A stretch of DNA of 64,000 nucleotides from Bacillus sp. ISL-7 (GTDB lineage Bacteria > Bacillota > Bacilli > Bacillales_B > DSM-18226), in assembly GCF_018613065.1 (NCBI RefSeq), contig NZ_JAGGQW010000056.1, positions 77,421 through 141,420 of the forward strand, given 5' to 3'. Positions 1-8,615 of this stretch are shown here, piece after piece (position 1 is the first letter of the stretch; every line of letters starts with the position of its first letter). Position numbers and translations under genes: made by a program. The notes beneath the pieces were generated by a model that was given only the letters and a program-made list of their open reading frames with translations, made no database searches and had not been told where the DNA came from.

Positions 1-542
1 ATGCCCAAATCATTATCTAGAGGGGAATTTATTTTCTGGACCAAAATGGATTTACCGTCAGGAGCCCATTTAACCGCTGAAAATATTCCATCACCAGTAT
101 TCAAAAGACGAATATCCAACGATTCCAGATTTTGAATATAGATATCAAAAAAGGCTGGATTACGGCGATTACTCGACCAGGCAATCCATTTTCCATCTGG
201 CGAGCTTCCGCCATAACGGTGTATATGGTCTGGTGAGTTTGTCAACTCAATTAGTTTTCCTTCTTGCTTAAGTAAGTACAATTGCTGATTTTCATTTCCG
301 CCAACATCCATACCAATAATCAAATTAGATTTACCATTTAGATAGCTAATAAAGGTGATTCTTTCTTTTGTAAAGGAAGTTTGGATAGGCCATCCTTCAC
401 ACCCTTCCCCTAGATTAAGTTCCCAAACCTGTGGCAAACCAGTATAATCTGCAATAAAGCTTAACTTGTGGCCTATTGGATCGTATACTGGATTTTTGGC
501 AAAACGAACATGCAAATACGGTTCTATACCAATGGCAGCCAT
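1..542 (-). CDS. S9-family peptidase (acylaminoacyl-peptidase type), N-terminal part, cut by window edge
   Basis: The reverse strand reads open for 180 codons from an ATG at 542 to the window edge with no stop. The product has WD/TolB-like beta-propeller repeats, for example blocks reading SSPDGKWIAWSSN and KWAPDGKSILVQ. Such blocks form the substrate-gating propeller in front of the alpha/beta-hydrolase domain of prolyl-oligopeptidase-like enzymes. The hydrolase domain would lie left of the window, so catalytic residues cannot be checked. A GGGGGG-type RBS lies six bases before the ATG at 542; an ATG at 548 would be too close to it. The gene follows the TOMM genes on the same strand after a 331-base gap, so a role in leader or peptide processing is conceivable but unproven. 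Confidence 0.65.
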   Translation of the reverse strand, partial: MAAIGIEPYLHVRFAKNPVYDPIGHKLSFIADYTGLPQVWELNLGEGCEGWPIQTSFTKERITFISYLNGKSNLIIGMDVGGNENQQLYLLKQEGKLIELTNSPDHIHRYGGSSPDGKWIAWSSNRRNPAFFDIYIQNLESLDIRLLNTGDGIFSAVKWAPDGKSILVQKINSPLDNDLG

Positions 543-548
543 AAACAT

Positions 549-873
549 CCCCCCATCCAATTAAGGCATTTTTTGAATCACTCAGGAGAATATGAAAAGG
601 TGTCTTTAAGAAAGATTCATGAACATCTTTTATCAGAATCATAAAGTTAAGACAGTGTTTTATCCCTTCCTGATAGAAATGTTCAAATCCACTCGAAGCA
701 ATTGGGAAAGCCTTCACCCATTCATTGGAAGTGAAGGCATCTTAATATAAATCCTCATGAATACTTCCCTTTCTCGCTTCTGGACTAAACTCATTTTTTG
801 AAACCATAGGATTATCTGGAACATCATGAAGTTCTTCCTCACTAACCTTAGAACTAAAGTAAACCTATTAATC
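549..873 (-). other. Intergenic stretch with two possible gene remnants
   Basis: No intact gene is visible. On the minus strand, 742-861 reads open and ends with a plausible acidic tail (about 40 residues ending in SIHEDLY), but it has no start codon because a stop lies directly upstream. About 554-717 reads as a fragment (...FLKTPFHILLSDSKNALIG) that resembles the start of a GNAT acetyltransferase and then runs into the S9 peptidase start in another frame. Both may be debris of deleted genes; the assignments are weak. Confidence 0.25.
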
Positions 874-2451
874 CTAACTATGCAAGCTTCCCTTTAACCA
901 AGGACGATGTCGATAGGGACCAATTGGAATTTGGATTAGACTAGTTTTTCCTAGTGGTTCCATCTTGTAAATCTGATCACTCAAGTTTCCATCAAAACCG
1001 AGGAGTGGGTGCCCCCCCATTCCAAGGGCTGACGCCGCTAACAATAATCGTTGTACTAGCATGCCTGCTTCCATTTGTTGGATCCGGTATCCTCTGTAAC
1101 CCAGTGCCGTTCTGAATGATTCCCTGTCTCCTGCCACATGTAAGCAGAGAGGTATTTGGAGCAAATTCACATTATCTAGAGACATTCCGGATTGCAATTG
1201 AAGTCGATAATCACCGAGATCCACCATTCGTAACGCATGAGCAGCACTGTCATAATGATAGGCACCATTTGAAATACCTTCAACATTATATAAACAGCCA
1301 TACAGTGAAACACGAGGCACGTTCTTCCTATGTGCTTCATCCAAATCATTACGATACGAGAAGGATGCGGTCGCCTCCTGCATTAGTGTTGCCAATTGAG
1401 GTTGACTTACCTTTCCTAAAACAAAATCCATGTCTGGAGAAAATCGCTTGCTGCAGACCGACGCTAGATCATATGACAACCGATTCACGTGAGGCAGCTC
1501 TTCCGAATGACCGTTACCATTCAAACTCTCTTTCGTCTCGATCAGCCGAAACGCTTGTGTTGAATCAAGCATGGAGGCTTCATTCAGCATTGTTAACATT
1601 GGATACTCTTTAACCCTCCGTGACCGGATGTAATGATGGGGCTGAATCGCTGTTAACTCTCGGCACAATTCGGCGGCAGAGACAAAACCTTCTTTTTCAC
1701 TCCCGGCAGTAGACCAAATGGTAGGTTCTACTGAAAGCGGGATAACCGCATAAACACTCTCGTCCTGTTCGGAAAGCCCAACAAGATGGTTCATGGCCCG
1801 ATCTAGAAACTGAAAGTAAACCCCTGATGCAAAGCCAAAACGTTTTGCTACTTCCAGTAGCTGCCCAATTACCACTCCGGCATCCAACCCTTGCAGACGG
1901 TAAGAAAAGTTATTGTATTTAAAGAAATTTTTCCAAAACATGGTTGACACAAATACAGTTCCAAAGCAGGCAGATATATCACAGCGGTTACCAAGAGCAC
2001 GGGCGATATAGGAATCGAAATTTCCTTCTCGCAACAATACCAAGCGGTGATGGGCCACATCATAATGGTACATCCCAACAGGCGAATCCTCTACCTTAAG
2101 ATAAATGTATAATTCGTTTGGATACAGTGCCCCGCCGGAAGGAGCAAACCGCCGAAACGACTGTACTAGATTCGCCGTTTTATCCTTGGAACCCATGGGA
2201 AAGACTGACTGGCTAACTTGAGTAAGGCCGTATACATACCAGAGGAAATGACCGACTTTACGAAGATCAGGCTTTGCGGGCTGTTCTTGTCCTTCAAGTG
2301 TCAGCGGTACTTCTAGAGAAAATGGTACCACAGGTAAGCCACTGTAGAGCTTATAAGAAAGTGGCGCATCTTCCCAATCCACTTCCCAGTTAGGCACACT
2401 TGCCTTATCAATGTCAAAATGCAGATTGTGTAAAAACTCCTCTAGACTCAT
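874..2451 (-). CDS. SagB/ThcOx-family FMN-dependent dehydrogenase (TOMM azoline oxidase)
   Basis: 525 aa. In azole-forming RiPP pathways this family oxidises cyclodehydrated Cys/Ser/Thr azolines to aromatic thiazoles or oxazoles using FMN. The N-terminal nitroreductase-like domain carries RRFAPSGGALYPNE (about residues 100-113), the usual SagB signature region. A second nitroreductase-like unit occupies roughly residues 320-510, so the protein is a tandem duplication of the fold. The ATG at 2451 has AGGAGG upstream. It lies 24 bases after the YcaO gene and is the third maturation gene of the operon. The family call is firm; activity on the adjacent precursor is inferred from context. Confidence 0.9.
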   Translation of the reverse strand: MSLEEFLHNLHFDIDKASVPNWEVDWEDAPLSYKLYSGLPVVPFSLEVPLTLEGQEQPAKPDLRKVGHFLWYVYGLTQVSQSVFPMGSKDKTANLVQSFRRFAPSGGALYPNELYIYLKVEDSPVGMYHYDVAHHRLVLLREGNFDSYIARALGNRCDISACFGTVFVSTMFWKNFFKYNNFSYRLQGLDAGVVIGQLLEVAKRFGFASGVYFQFLDRAMNHLVGLSEQDESVYAVIPLSVEPTIWSTAGSEKEGFVSAAELCRELTAIQPHHYIRSRRVKEYPMLTMLNEASMLDSTQAFRLIETKESLNGNGHSEELPHVNRLSYDLASVCSKRFSPDMDFVLGKVSQPQLATLMQEATASFSYRNDLDEAHRKNVPRVSLYGCLYNVEGISNGAYHYDSAAHALRMVDLGDYRLQLQSGMSLDNVNLLQIPLCLHVAGDRESFRTALGYRGYRIQQMEAGMLVQRLLLAASALGMGGHPLLGFDGNLSDQIYKMEPLGKTSLIQIPIGPYRHRPWLKGSLHS

Positions 2452-2475
2452 CCTCCTTGCCTCCTAGTTCGCCTC

Positions 2476-4422
2476 TTATGGAAACGGATGCGGATGTGGG
2501 TTTAATTGTTTAAGTGTCAGCGGTTGTTTTGAATAACCGAGTTCCATCGGTACCCTGAGCACACGCTCCAGCCCAGTTACACGGGTAAGATGTTGTCCGA
2601 ATGTCATCGGCAGCATCCCCGGAATCAGCACTTTCACGCAATACAATCCGTTCCGTTTCAATTCTGGTGCCGTCTGGTCCACCACAATTACATCAAGATT
2701 TAATGGTCGAAAAACTTGAAGTATGTCCAGCAGATCATCTGTAAGGTCCGTATGCCTCGATTTCCACTTGAATTCCTCGTCAAATGTTCTCAAGGGACGA
2801 TTATCTTCAAGTAAAAAATCCAGGCGATCTTCCGCTTTCGGCAAACCGTACAGCATCCCATGATCATCCATCTGTTGCACCAGAGATGAATCTTGCAGCA
2901 TTCGGCTATACTTTTCCTGGTTAGACTCCAATTTTTCGTCAAGCGTCAGCATCATGCCAGCCAACTCATGGACAGCGCTCTTAACCGCTCTTACCGGGTC
3001 CAGATGTGCTCCAGCCGCACAGATGAGATTTAACCCCTTTTTCTTCATGTTTTTAGCAATCGCACAAATACTTGGTATTCCATGCTCCATCGTCGAGTTA
3101 TACAAATAAAGATCATATCCCGCGACCGACCTCATACGTTCGATCATTAACTGCAATTCTTGGTCATCAGCTGAGGAAGGGTCAAGACGCGGCAGGTTCA
3201 GCTGTGCGTACCAAGTCATTAGAAATGAATCACGCTCCACCACTTCCATAATTCCGTAAAAAATAGACTCCTCCAAACTTCCGCCTAATGCACATCCGTT
3301 GGAAGTTTCATAGACAAATCCACGCTGCCCGCAGCCCAAGCTGTAATAGGCAAGCAACTCTGGCACAAGAATCGGACGCTCTTCCAAAAACGAATAACCC
3401 CATACCCAATTCATTGATCGTTCAGGATTAAACGGTTGAAAAGGAAAACCATGCTGCTCATACTGTTCCTTTGCATGCACACCTACTTTCATAGGATTAA
3501 GTGCCTTATTTTTCAAATTGCTGAAACTATCAAAGACGACTGTACGTTTCCCGCGTGGCTCCAGACCGCAGTACCGCTCGAGTCCTTCTAAAATGGCAGT
3601 CAACTCACTTACCTCATATGAATTTGTCCTTCCTGCTGTTCCCTCATCCCCCTCGAACAAAGGCAGATTCACACTGACATCGGCAAATGGCGGCACGAGG
3701 TCAACCATTTTACCATTCAAAAGGCCCGTTCGATGATCTAGGTAGTCTTTAACTAAAACTTTATTCAGATCATCCAACGAACGGCAGCGGTAACTGTCTA
3801 GGCTGATCTTCGGACTTGGATGCAATGAGATTTGAGCAGCGTCCTCCGAATCGTCTGGTAAATGGCTGCAAACCGGACACAGCGGGTCAGGGAGAAAGGA
3901 ATGCCATGAACTCTTTAATGTTTTCAAATTAATTAAACATACCTGTTCTTCCGAAAGTGCATGATCACCCTGCAAAATTCGCTGTGCCTCTGCTCTGATC
4001 TGGTATGACAGCTGCAAGAGTCCTGTGAAGGATACCCAGCCTTCAGGCTGCATACCACGGTATTCCTTCAGCCTCTGCTTCATCTCCCACATCTCTTTTC
4101 GGTCGCGTCCAGCCATGAGACGTCTCATATCCGCACACTGAGAACACCCCGGCGTCCCTGGTCGAATTAGCGGCCCCACTACACCCTCTCCAAATGAAAC
4201 GAAGCCTCGCAGCCATGGTGTACCTGTTAGCCGAAATATCTCTTCTGCCTTTTGATGAACGGAAGGATTCCAGGCATCCTGCAGCACCAGAGCCAAATCA
4301 GTTTTTTTCGGTACAACCGCCTCGAATTCGGTCTGGCGAACTACATGGTAATGAGCGAACAGTTCTTCACATACACTGTCCGCCACCACCCCTTCTCCAA
4401 CAACCAACACGACAGCGCTCAC
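2476..4422 (-). CDS. TOMM cyclodehydratase: E1-like/leader-binding domain fused to YcaO
   Basis: 648 aa from a GTG at 4422, preceded by AAAGGAGG at eight bases. The start overlaps the TGA of the upstream gene by 4 nt (GTGA), implying translational coupling. Residues 1-200 form the E1-like partner domain with two CxxC pairs, C93/C96 and C182/C185, expected to hold structural zinc. Residues 220-648 are YcaO, with the glutamate-rich ATP-site helices SELTAILEGLERYCG and GIMEVVERDSF. The C terminus is PHPHPFP, the proline-rich PxPxP tail of azoline-forming YcaO proteins. The enzyme uses ATP to phosphorylate the amide oxygen and cyclise Cys/Ser/Thr side chains of the precursor. Confidence 0.93.
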   Translation of the reverse strand: MSAVVLVVGEGVVADSVCEELFAHYHVVRQTEFEAVVPKKTDLALVLQDAWNPSVHQKAEEIFRLTGTPWLRGFVSFGEGVVGPLIRPGTPGCSQCADMRRLMAGRDRKEMWEMKQRLKEYRGMQPEGWVSFTGLLQLSYQIRAEAQRILQGDHALSEEQVCLINLKTLKSSWHSFLPDPLCPVCSHLPDDSEDAAQISLHPSPKISLDSYRCRSLDDLNKVLVKDYLDHRTGLLNGKMVDLVPPFADVSVNLPLFEGDEGTAGRTNSYEVSELTAILEGLERYCGLEPRGKRTVVFDSFSNLKNKALNPMKVGVHAKEQYEQHGFPFQPFNPERSMNWVWGYSFLEERPILVPELLAYYSLGCGQRGFVYETSNGCALGGSLEESIFYGIMEVVERDSFLMTWYAQLNLPRLDPSSADDQELQLMIERMRSVAGYDLYLYNSTMEHGIPSICAIAKNMKKKGLNLICAAGAHLDPVRAVKSAVHELAGMMLTLDEKLESNQEKYSRMLQDSSLVQQMDDHGMLYGLPKAEDRLDFLLEDNRPLRTFDEEFKWKSRHTDLTDDLLDILQVFRPLNLDVIVVDQTAPELKRNGLYCVKVLIPGMLPMTFGQHLTRVTGLERVLRVPMELGYSKQPLTLKQLNPHPHPFP

Positions 4423-6383
4423 CTAGATTCCTCCTTTCGAAGCAACACACCAAACACCCCTGCCAATCCTTCTTTCAAAAATGGTTCTATTTCTTGTTCG
4501 AACACCGAAAGCCGCTTATGATTTCGTTCCAAGACTTCCATAGCGGACTGCAAGTTCTCGGATTTTATCCTCTCTTCACAAGCAGGGATTACTAGGCTTA
4601 GCGGCACCATTTCTTCCAGAAGCAAGGATGAAACATCAAACACTTGCTCGGTGAGGCTAGTATTTGGGTTTTGAACTTTGATTAGTGCTTGTTGTAACGC
4701 CTTCCGTAACGCCAATGTTATATTCAAATCTACACTGCGATACCAGCCGTCACTTGTACCGACCCATGCCACAGGGAAACCGGACACTTCCTCCCCTAAG
4801 CCGATAACTGGTGCCCCCTGCATTGTAGTCAGCGCCTGCAGATAAAACCGGCAACGCTCATCCTCTACAGCACTCAAGTGCACCCGAGAGATAGATATCT
4901 TCTGATTAAACTGTTGAATGTTCAGCTCTTCGGCCAAACACTTTTGCAACCCGCGGCAAACTCCTTCCGCAAACGTTTCCCCAGTCCCAACCCCAACAAA
5001 TTCCTGCAATTCTATCATTCTACCCTCTACTTCCTGATGTGGAAGTAGCCTCGTAGCGAGCAAATCGACCATTCGTGACGCATAGGCTTCAATCCCAGCA
5101 AGACCGGCTTCCCTTCGAGCCTCCTCATGTGTCAGTCCTGAACAGACAATTTCTCCTAACAGCTTAGCCGGTCCGGCAGATAAAGGGTCGACTGCCTGCA
5201 CACGACACTGAGCTAACGGAAGTTGCTTTAAATTTCCCTCCTCCCAAATATGGAAAATCCCTGACTCTTTTGATGTCAATTGGTGGAAAAAAAGTAGCAA
5301 TTCACTCGGTTCATCACTGCTTAATCCCTGTCCAATCCGCCTATCGAAATCTTCTACCCATTTAGTCGATATTCGTCCGGTCACCAGTGGATGGGGAATA
5401 AACGAGTGCCAGTGTCCTTCCAACGTATCAAGATCAAGCAAAAAGAATTGATTCTTTTGTTCCAGTTCGGTTACTCCTGTAACCTCTTTAAACAATTCAA
5501 ATACGATTACATTGGCCAACATTGCGCCGGCAGTGGAAGAGAAAGCAGTAATTTGCTGGTCTTTGAGTAGCACAGATTGGTGCAAGCGGCGCCAAGCAGA
5601 CTCCCAGCTCGACTCAGATTCTGGATTCACTAACGGACCCGCTATTCCCACCTGCTGTAAGCAAATAGCAGGGAGGAATGCCTTTTTCTCTTCCCCACAA
5701 ACCGTATGCAGAAGCCGCAACTCCTCTAAATTGCCTTCTTGTGACACATACAAAATCGAATCAAACGGCTGCACACACTCCCGCCAAAAACTCACCCCAT
5801 CGTCCTTCAGGCTGACCTCCTCTACCTCCACCTCAGGGTCTGTCTTACAGGCATGTGCCACAAGTTCCGTTAACCGCCGTCTATTAGTCGGTACCGTGTC
5901 AGTGATTAACAATTTGAACTTGGGTAATCCGGATTCAATTAACGAAGACACTAACGAAACAAAAAAAGGACCTGAGCCAACTGCCAACACTTTGGCCTGA
6001 CGATAGGTTTGAAAACGGTACGCTCCCGAATCAACAAAACTGTCGACAAATTCAATTTGAAAAGCATGCCTTTTAAGAACCTGATCCTCCAATTGATGCG
6101 GATGATCTTGACTTACATCACGGACAAACCCATTTCGATACAGCACTTCTGCAATTTCATACACTCGATCTCGGTATGGGCCCGGCAATCCCTCTGTTAA
6201 ATTCCCCAAAGTATACTCCCCGTTGAACATCGGTATCAGCTTTTCAACCCACTGATCGATCGTACTGCCTTCCATACGGAACGAGCTAATGTTGTTCCGA
6301 AAATACACACCGTTGTTTGAATCTGGGAGAAAAAACGTATCCCTTTTCACTTTCAGACGCATAGAAGGGTTCAAACTTGTCAT
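4419..6383 (-). CDS. Putative thiazole-containing bacteriocin maturation protein (RRE plus ThiF/E1-like)
   Basis: 654 aa from an ATG at 6383, chosen because AAGGAGG sits seven bases upstream; the frame stays open to 6428. Residues 1-100 look like a PqqD-type winged helix (RiPP recognition element), which would bind the precursor leader. A Rossmann-like segment (KVLAVGSGPFFVSLVSS) follows, as in ThiF/E1 superfamily proteins, and then a long family-specific region. It matches the family annotated as putative thiazole-containing bacteriocin maturation protein, found beside heterocycloanthracin-type precursors. It lies 175 bases downstream of the precursor, separated by a hairpin, and overlaps the YcaO gene by 4 nt. 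Confidence 0.88.
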   Translation of the reverse strand: MTSLNPSMRLKVKRDTFFLPDSNNGVYFRNNISSFRMEGSTIDQWVEKLIPMFNGEYTLGNLTEGLPGPYRDRVYEIAEVLYRNGFVRDVSQDHPHQLEDQVLKRHAFQIEFVDSFVDSGAYRFQTYRQAKVLAVGSGPFFVSLVSSLIESGLPKFKLLITDTVPTNRRRLTELVAHACKTDPEVEVEEVSLKDDGVSFWRECVQPFDSILYVSQEGNLEELRLLHTVCGEEKKAFLPAICLQQVGIAGPLVNPESESSWESAWRRLHQSVLLKDQQITAFSSTAGAMLANVIVFELFKEVTGVTELEQKNQFFLLDLDTLEGHWHSFIPHPLVTGRISTKWVEDFDRRIGQGLSSDEPSELLLFFHQLTSKESGIFHIWEEGNLKQLPLAQCRVQAVDPLSAGPAKLLGEIVCSGLTHEEARREAGLAGIEAYASRMVDLLATRLLPHQEVEGRMIELQEFVGVGTGETFAEGVCRGLQKCLAEELNIQQFNQKISISRVHLSAVEDERCRFYLQALTTMQGAPVIGLGEEVSGFPVAWVGTSDGWYRSVDLNITLALRKALQQALIKVQNPNTSLTEQVFDVSSLLLEEMVPLSLVIPACEERIKSENLQSAMEVLERNHKRLSVFEQEIEPFLKEGLAGVFGVLLRKEESR

Positions 6384-6479
6384 TTCGCTCCTCCTTAGCC
6401 GTAGCTTTACTCCATTCTGTAACATCACTTCACTATAATTCTATGTACCGCAATTTGTCCCTTATGTCTAAGCTAAAAG

Positions 6480-6521
6480 AGAAGAGCCCCTACAAAAACT
6501 CATGCAGGGACTGTCTCTTCT
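6480..6521 (-). terminator. Hairpin between precursor and maturation genes (partial terminator/attenuator)
   Basis: Arms AGAAGAG/CTCTTCT are extended by CCCT/AGGG, and the minus strand runs into CTCTTTT after the stem. Its place between an abundant small precursor and its modifying enzymes suggests partial termination, giving more precursor mRNA than enzyme mRNA. This is inferred from layout. Confidence 0.6.
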
Positions 6522-6558
6522 TCTTAAAAATCAGTTTTACATTAGAAAAATCGAACGA

Positions 6559-6876
6559 TTAACCGCCGCACCGATGTCCACCGCATCGATGGCCGCCGCC
6601 ACAATTAGAGCAATGAGAGCAATTAGAACACCTAAAGCAACTAGAGCAACGGAAACAACTAAAGCAGTTAAAGCAGTTAAAACAGCTAAAGCAACTAAAA
6701 CAACTAAAACAGCGGCCAAAACCACCAATACCACCAATACCGCCAATACCGCCAAAACCGCCGAATTGTCGGGACTGATCATCATTGTAGTATTGGTTAT
6801 AGTCAAAAGGAACTGCCTGACTCGCTTGGAAATCGCCAACGTTCAACATTTGGAGATCATTTTGGAAAGGATTCAT
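6559..6876 (-). CDS. Heterocycloanthracin/sonorensin-like bacteriocin precursor (TOMM)
   Basis: 105 aa. The start is the ATG at 6876: GGAGG lies seven bases upstream, whereas the ATG at 6882 is one base from it. The first 38 residues form an acidic, Cys-free leader (begins MNPFQNDLQMLNVGDF). A Gly-rich spacer with GGI repeats follows, and the core then carries Cys at every third residue thirteen times in a row (CFS, CFN, CFR, CSN, CSH units), followed by two HRCGG units: 15 Cys in total. Cys plus adjacent Ser are substrates for thiazole/oxazole formation by the downstream YcaO/SagB enzymes. Ten of the twelve x-x pairs after each Cys include Ser or Asn, and Phe is frequent, giving a hydrophobic modified peptide. 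Confidence 0.93.
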   Translation of the reverse strand: MNPFQNDLQMLNVGDFQASQAVPFDYNQYYNDDQSRQFGGFGGIGGIGGIGGFGRCFSCFSCFSCFNCFNCFSCFRCSSCFRCSNCSHCSNCGGGHRCGGHRCGG

Positions 6877-7234
6877 TTTCATACCTCCGTCTATTTTAAA
6901 TGAACAATTTGTGCTAGCACATGAAAGGGGAACAGAACAAATCAGAAAAAAGTGTGTTACAGGTGAATTCACCGATGCTTCAAGTACTCTCTCCATCAAA
7001 ATATGAAAAATGGGTGGGTATTGCCACTGATTCAAAAGCCTATTTTTATGGGACATCTATTCAATTTACTAGATTTAAACTAAAGTACTAGGGAACTCAA
7101 TAGGCAGCGCAGAAGGACTACCACACAAAATGGCCCATATTGAGTCAATGGTGCATTTTTAGTGACGTAGTTTCATACATAAGAAAAGTGCATTATTTAC
7201 AGATGCTATAACATCGTATCCAAGGAGGAAAATC
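6877..7234. other. Divergent intergenic region between the bacteriocin precursor and the HPr-like gene
   Basis: No coding capacity beyond an upstream extension of the precursor frame was found. It must hold the promoter of the bacteriocin operon (leftward) and that of the HPr-like gene (rightward; a TATAAC lies at 7207-7212, but no convincing -35 is seen). No operator could be recognised. Confidence 0.4.
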
Positions 7235-7492
7235 ATGATACAACAAACAGTAACAATCAACAGGAATGCAGGTTTATATGCTCAGCCGGTCAATCAATTA
7301 GTTCAAAATGCTTCTCGATTTAATGCTGATATCTTTCTTACTTATAAAGGACGGAAGGTTAATGTAAAATCGGTACTCGGTGTTTTATCGTTAGCGATCC
7401 CTAAACAGGCAGAAATTATATTAGAAGTTTCCGGGGACGATGAAATAGAAGCACTAAGAGAGGTAATTCATACGTTGGAAATGGTTGAGTAG
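7235..7492 (+). CDS. HPr/Crh-like protein lacking the phosphoacceptor histidine
   Basis: 85 aa, the usual HPr length, with AAGGAGG before the ATG. It aligns colinearly with HPr: the active-site region reads GLYAQP where HPr has GIHARP, so residue 15 is Tyr instead of His and residue 17 is Gln. The regulatory site is kept (NVKSVLGVLSL, Ser46). HPr-Ser46-P and Crh-Ser46-P are CcpA corepressors in Bacillus; Crh likewise lacks His15. A protein of this form cannot carry PTS phosphate at residue 15 but could be an HPr-kinase substrate. It stands alone, with a terminator behind it. It may be Crh itself or an extra paralogue; the rest of the genome would decide. Confidence 0.85.
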   Translation: MIQQTVTINRNAGLYAQPVNQLVQNASRFNADIFLTYKGRKVNVKSVLGVLSLAIPKQAEIILEVSGDDEIEALREVIHTLEMVE

Positions 7493-7513
7493 GAAGATTT
7501 CAATAGGAAGACA

Positions 7514-7549
7514 GGAAGAGGCTGGTTCTCCTTTGTTCCAGCCTCCTCT
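7514..7549 (+). terminator. Rho-independent terminator after the HPr-like gene
   Basis: Perfect 8-bp GC-rich stem GAGGCTGG/CCAGCCTC (7518-7525 with 7538-7545), extended weakly outward. The T-tract is short. Confidence 0.6.
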
Positions 7550-7574
7550 ACACAATTACCCGGCACCTAACATA

Positions 7575-8270
7575 CTATCTTATCGTTAAGGACTTGCTTA
7601 TATACCCTCGATCCCGGTGATACAAAATAATTGCAATCACTAAGATTCCAGAAGCAATCCAAATAGAGGTGTTCCCTAAGTAGGTGGTGGAAAATGTCCC
7701 GGTTAATGCTCCAAATAAAAAGGAAAGAATGATCACAAAAAATTCTTTGAATTGTTTTCTGGCTTCATCATTATCTTCTTTTAAGGCCAAATAGGCTGCT
7801 TGAGTTGCCGTCCGAAGATTTCCTGTTGTCATGGTTGAATTGTAAGCCCATTTGTCGATTTTATTAAAAGTAGAAATTTGTAAAGAGGATACAAATGCGA
7901 TACATACAGTTACTACGATGTTCGGCACACTTCGTGGTAATAGACCTACAATAATTAATACAAGGCATTCTAAGATAAGAATTGACCTTCTATAGCTGTG
8001 TAGAACTTGTCTAACACGAGGAATTTTAGCCATTTCTGATACCAAAACACCTAAGATAAATGCTAAAATGGGTGGGATATAATGCAGAGAGCCACGCCAA
8101 TCCCTGTTCGCTGCTTTTACAGCGAGCAGGACCAAATTTCCTGTTTGGGCATTGGCAAATACGCCTTCTCTGCTGATAAAAGTATAGGCATCTAGAAAAC
8201 CTCCAACGACCGCTAACAAAATACCCAAATAAAATGAGTTGGACGATAACGAGGGGATTTTATCTTTCAC
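7575..8270 (-). CDS. YoaK-family membrane protein (DUF1275)
   Basis: 231 aa from a GTG at 8270, chosen because AAGGAG lies eight bases upstream (8279-8284); the frame stays open to 8387. About six membrane helices are visible. The family signature is present: a first helix with GGFLDAYTFI, then a G-x-F-x-NAQTGNLVLL segment, and later STMTTGNLRTAT. The family is widespread in bacteria, and its transport substrate or function is not established. No operon partner is present. Confidence 0.88.
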   Translation of the reverse strand: MKDKIPSLSSNSFYLGILLAVVGGFLDAYTFISREGVFANAQTGNLVLLAVKAANRDWRGSLHYIPPILAFILGVLVSEMAKIPRVRQVLHSYRRSILILECLVLIIVGLLPRSVPNIVVTVCIAFVSSLQISTFNKIDKWAYNSTMTTGNLRTATQAAYLALKEDNDEARKQFKEFFVIILSFLFGALTGTFSTTYLGNTSIWIASGILVIAIILYHRDRGYISKSLTIR

Positions 8271-8457
8271 TATGTGATCTCCTTGTTTCAATTTACTAAC
8301 CTCAATAGTATTTCCTAGATGGTATAAGAAAACTATACAATGAAAAGTTCCCACATTTTTGACAATAAAAGAAAATAATTTGTTCAACCCGTCAATTTGC
8401 GGTGAAATTTTTATTATTTTCCTATTAAAATTCAGCCATATTTGCAGTTTTAGATTT

Positions 8458-8615
8458 TATGAGCGAATTTTTATAGTTAATGGGCGAATTTTTCTACTTT
8501 ATGAGCGGATTTTCGCATTCAATGGGCGAATCGCGAAATCTATCAAAGTTTGCCATTTCTATCAGCGAATTTGCCAATCCTATCAGCGAATTCCTTTGTT
8601 CTATCAGCGAAATAG
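8458..8615. repeat. Tandem 21-bp repeat (consensus TATSAGCGAATTT plus 8 variable bases)
   Basis: Units start at 8458, 8479, 8500, 8521, about 8541 (degenerate), 8560, 8581 and 8602. Cores are ATGAGCGAATTT, ATGGGCGAATTT, ATGAGCGGATTT, then ATCAGCGAATTT. The unit changes type midway (ATGRGCG in the first half, ATCAGCG in the second). It lies upstream of the YoaK gene and downstream of nothing on the plus strand. Confidence 0.85.

Noticed and set aside
1116..1613. Plus-strand frame inside the SagB gene
   Set aside because: Shadow frame: no RBS, and the minus-strand product shows clear family motifs.
6502..6903. Plus-strand reading frame rich in A/K/T repeats opposite the bacteriocin precursor
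   Set aside because: It is the antisense of the C-x-x repeat; no RBS, and the minus strand has a clear RBS, leader and core.
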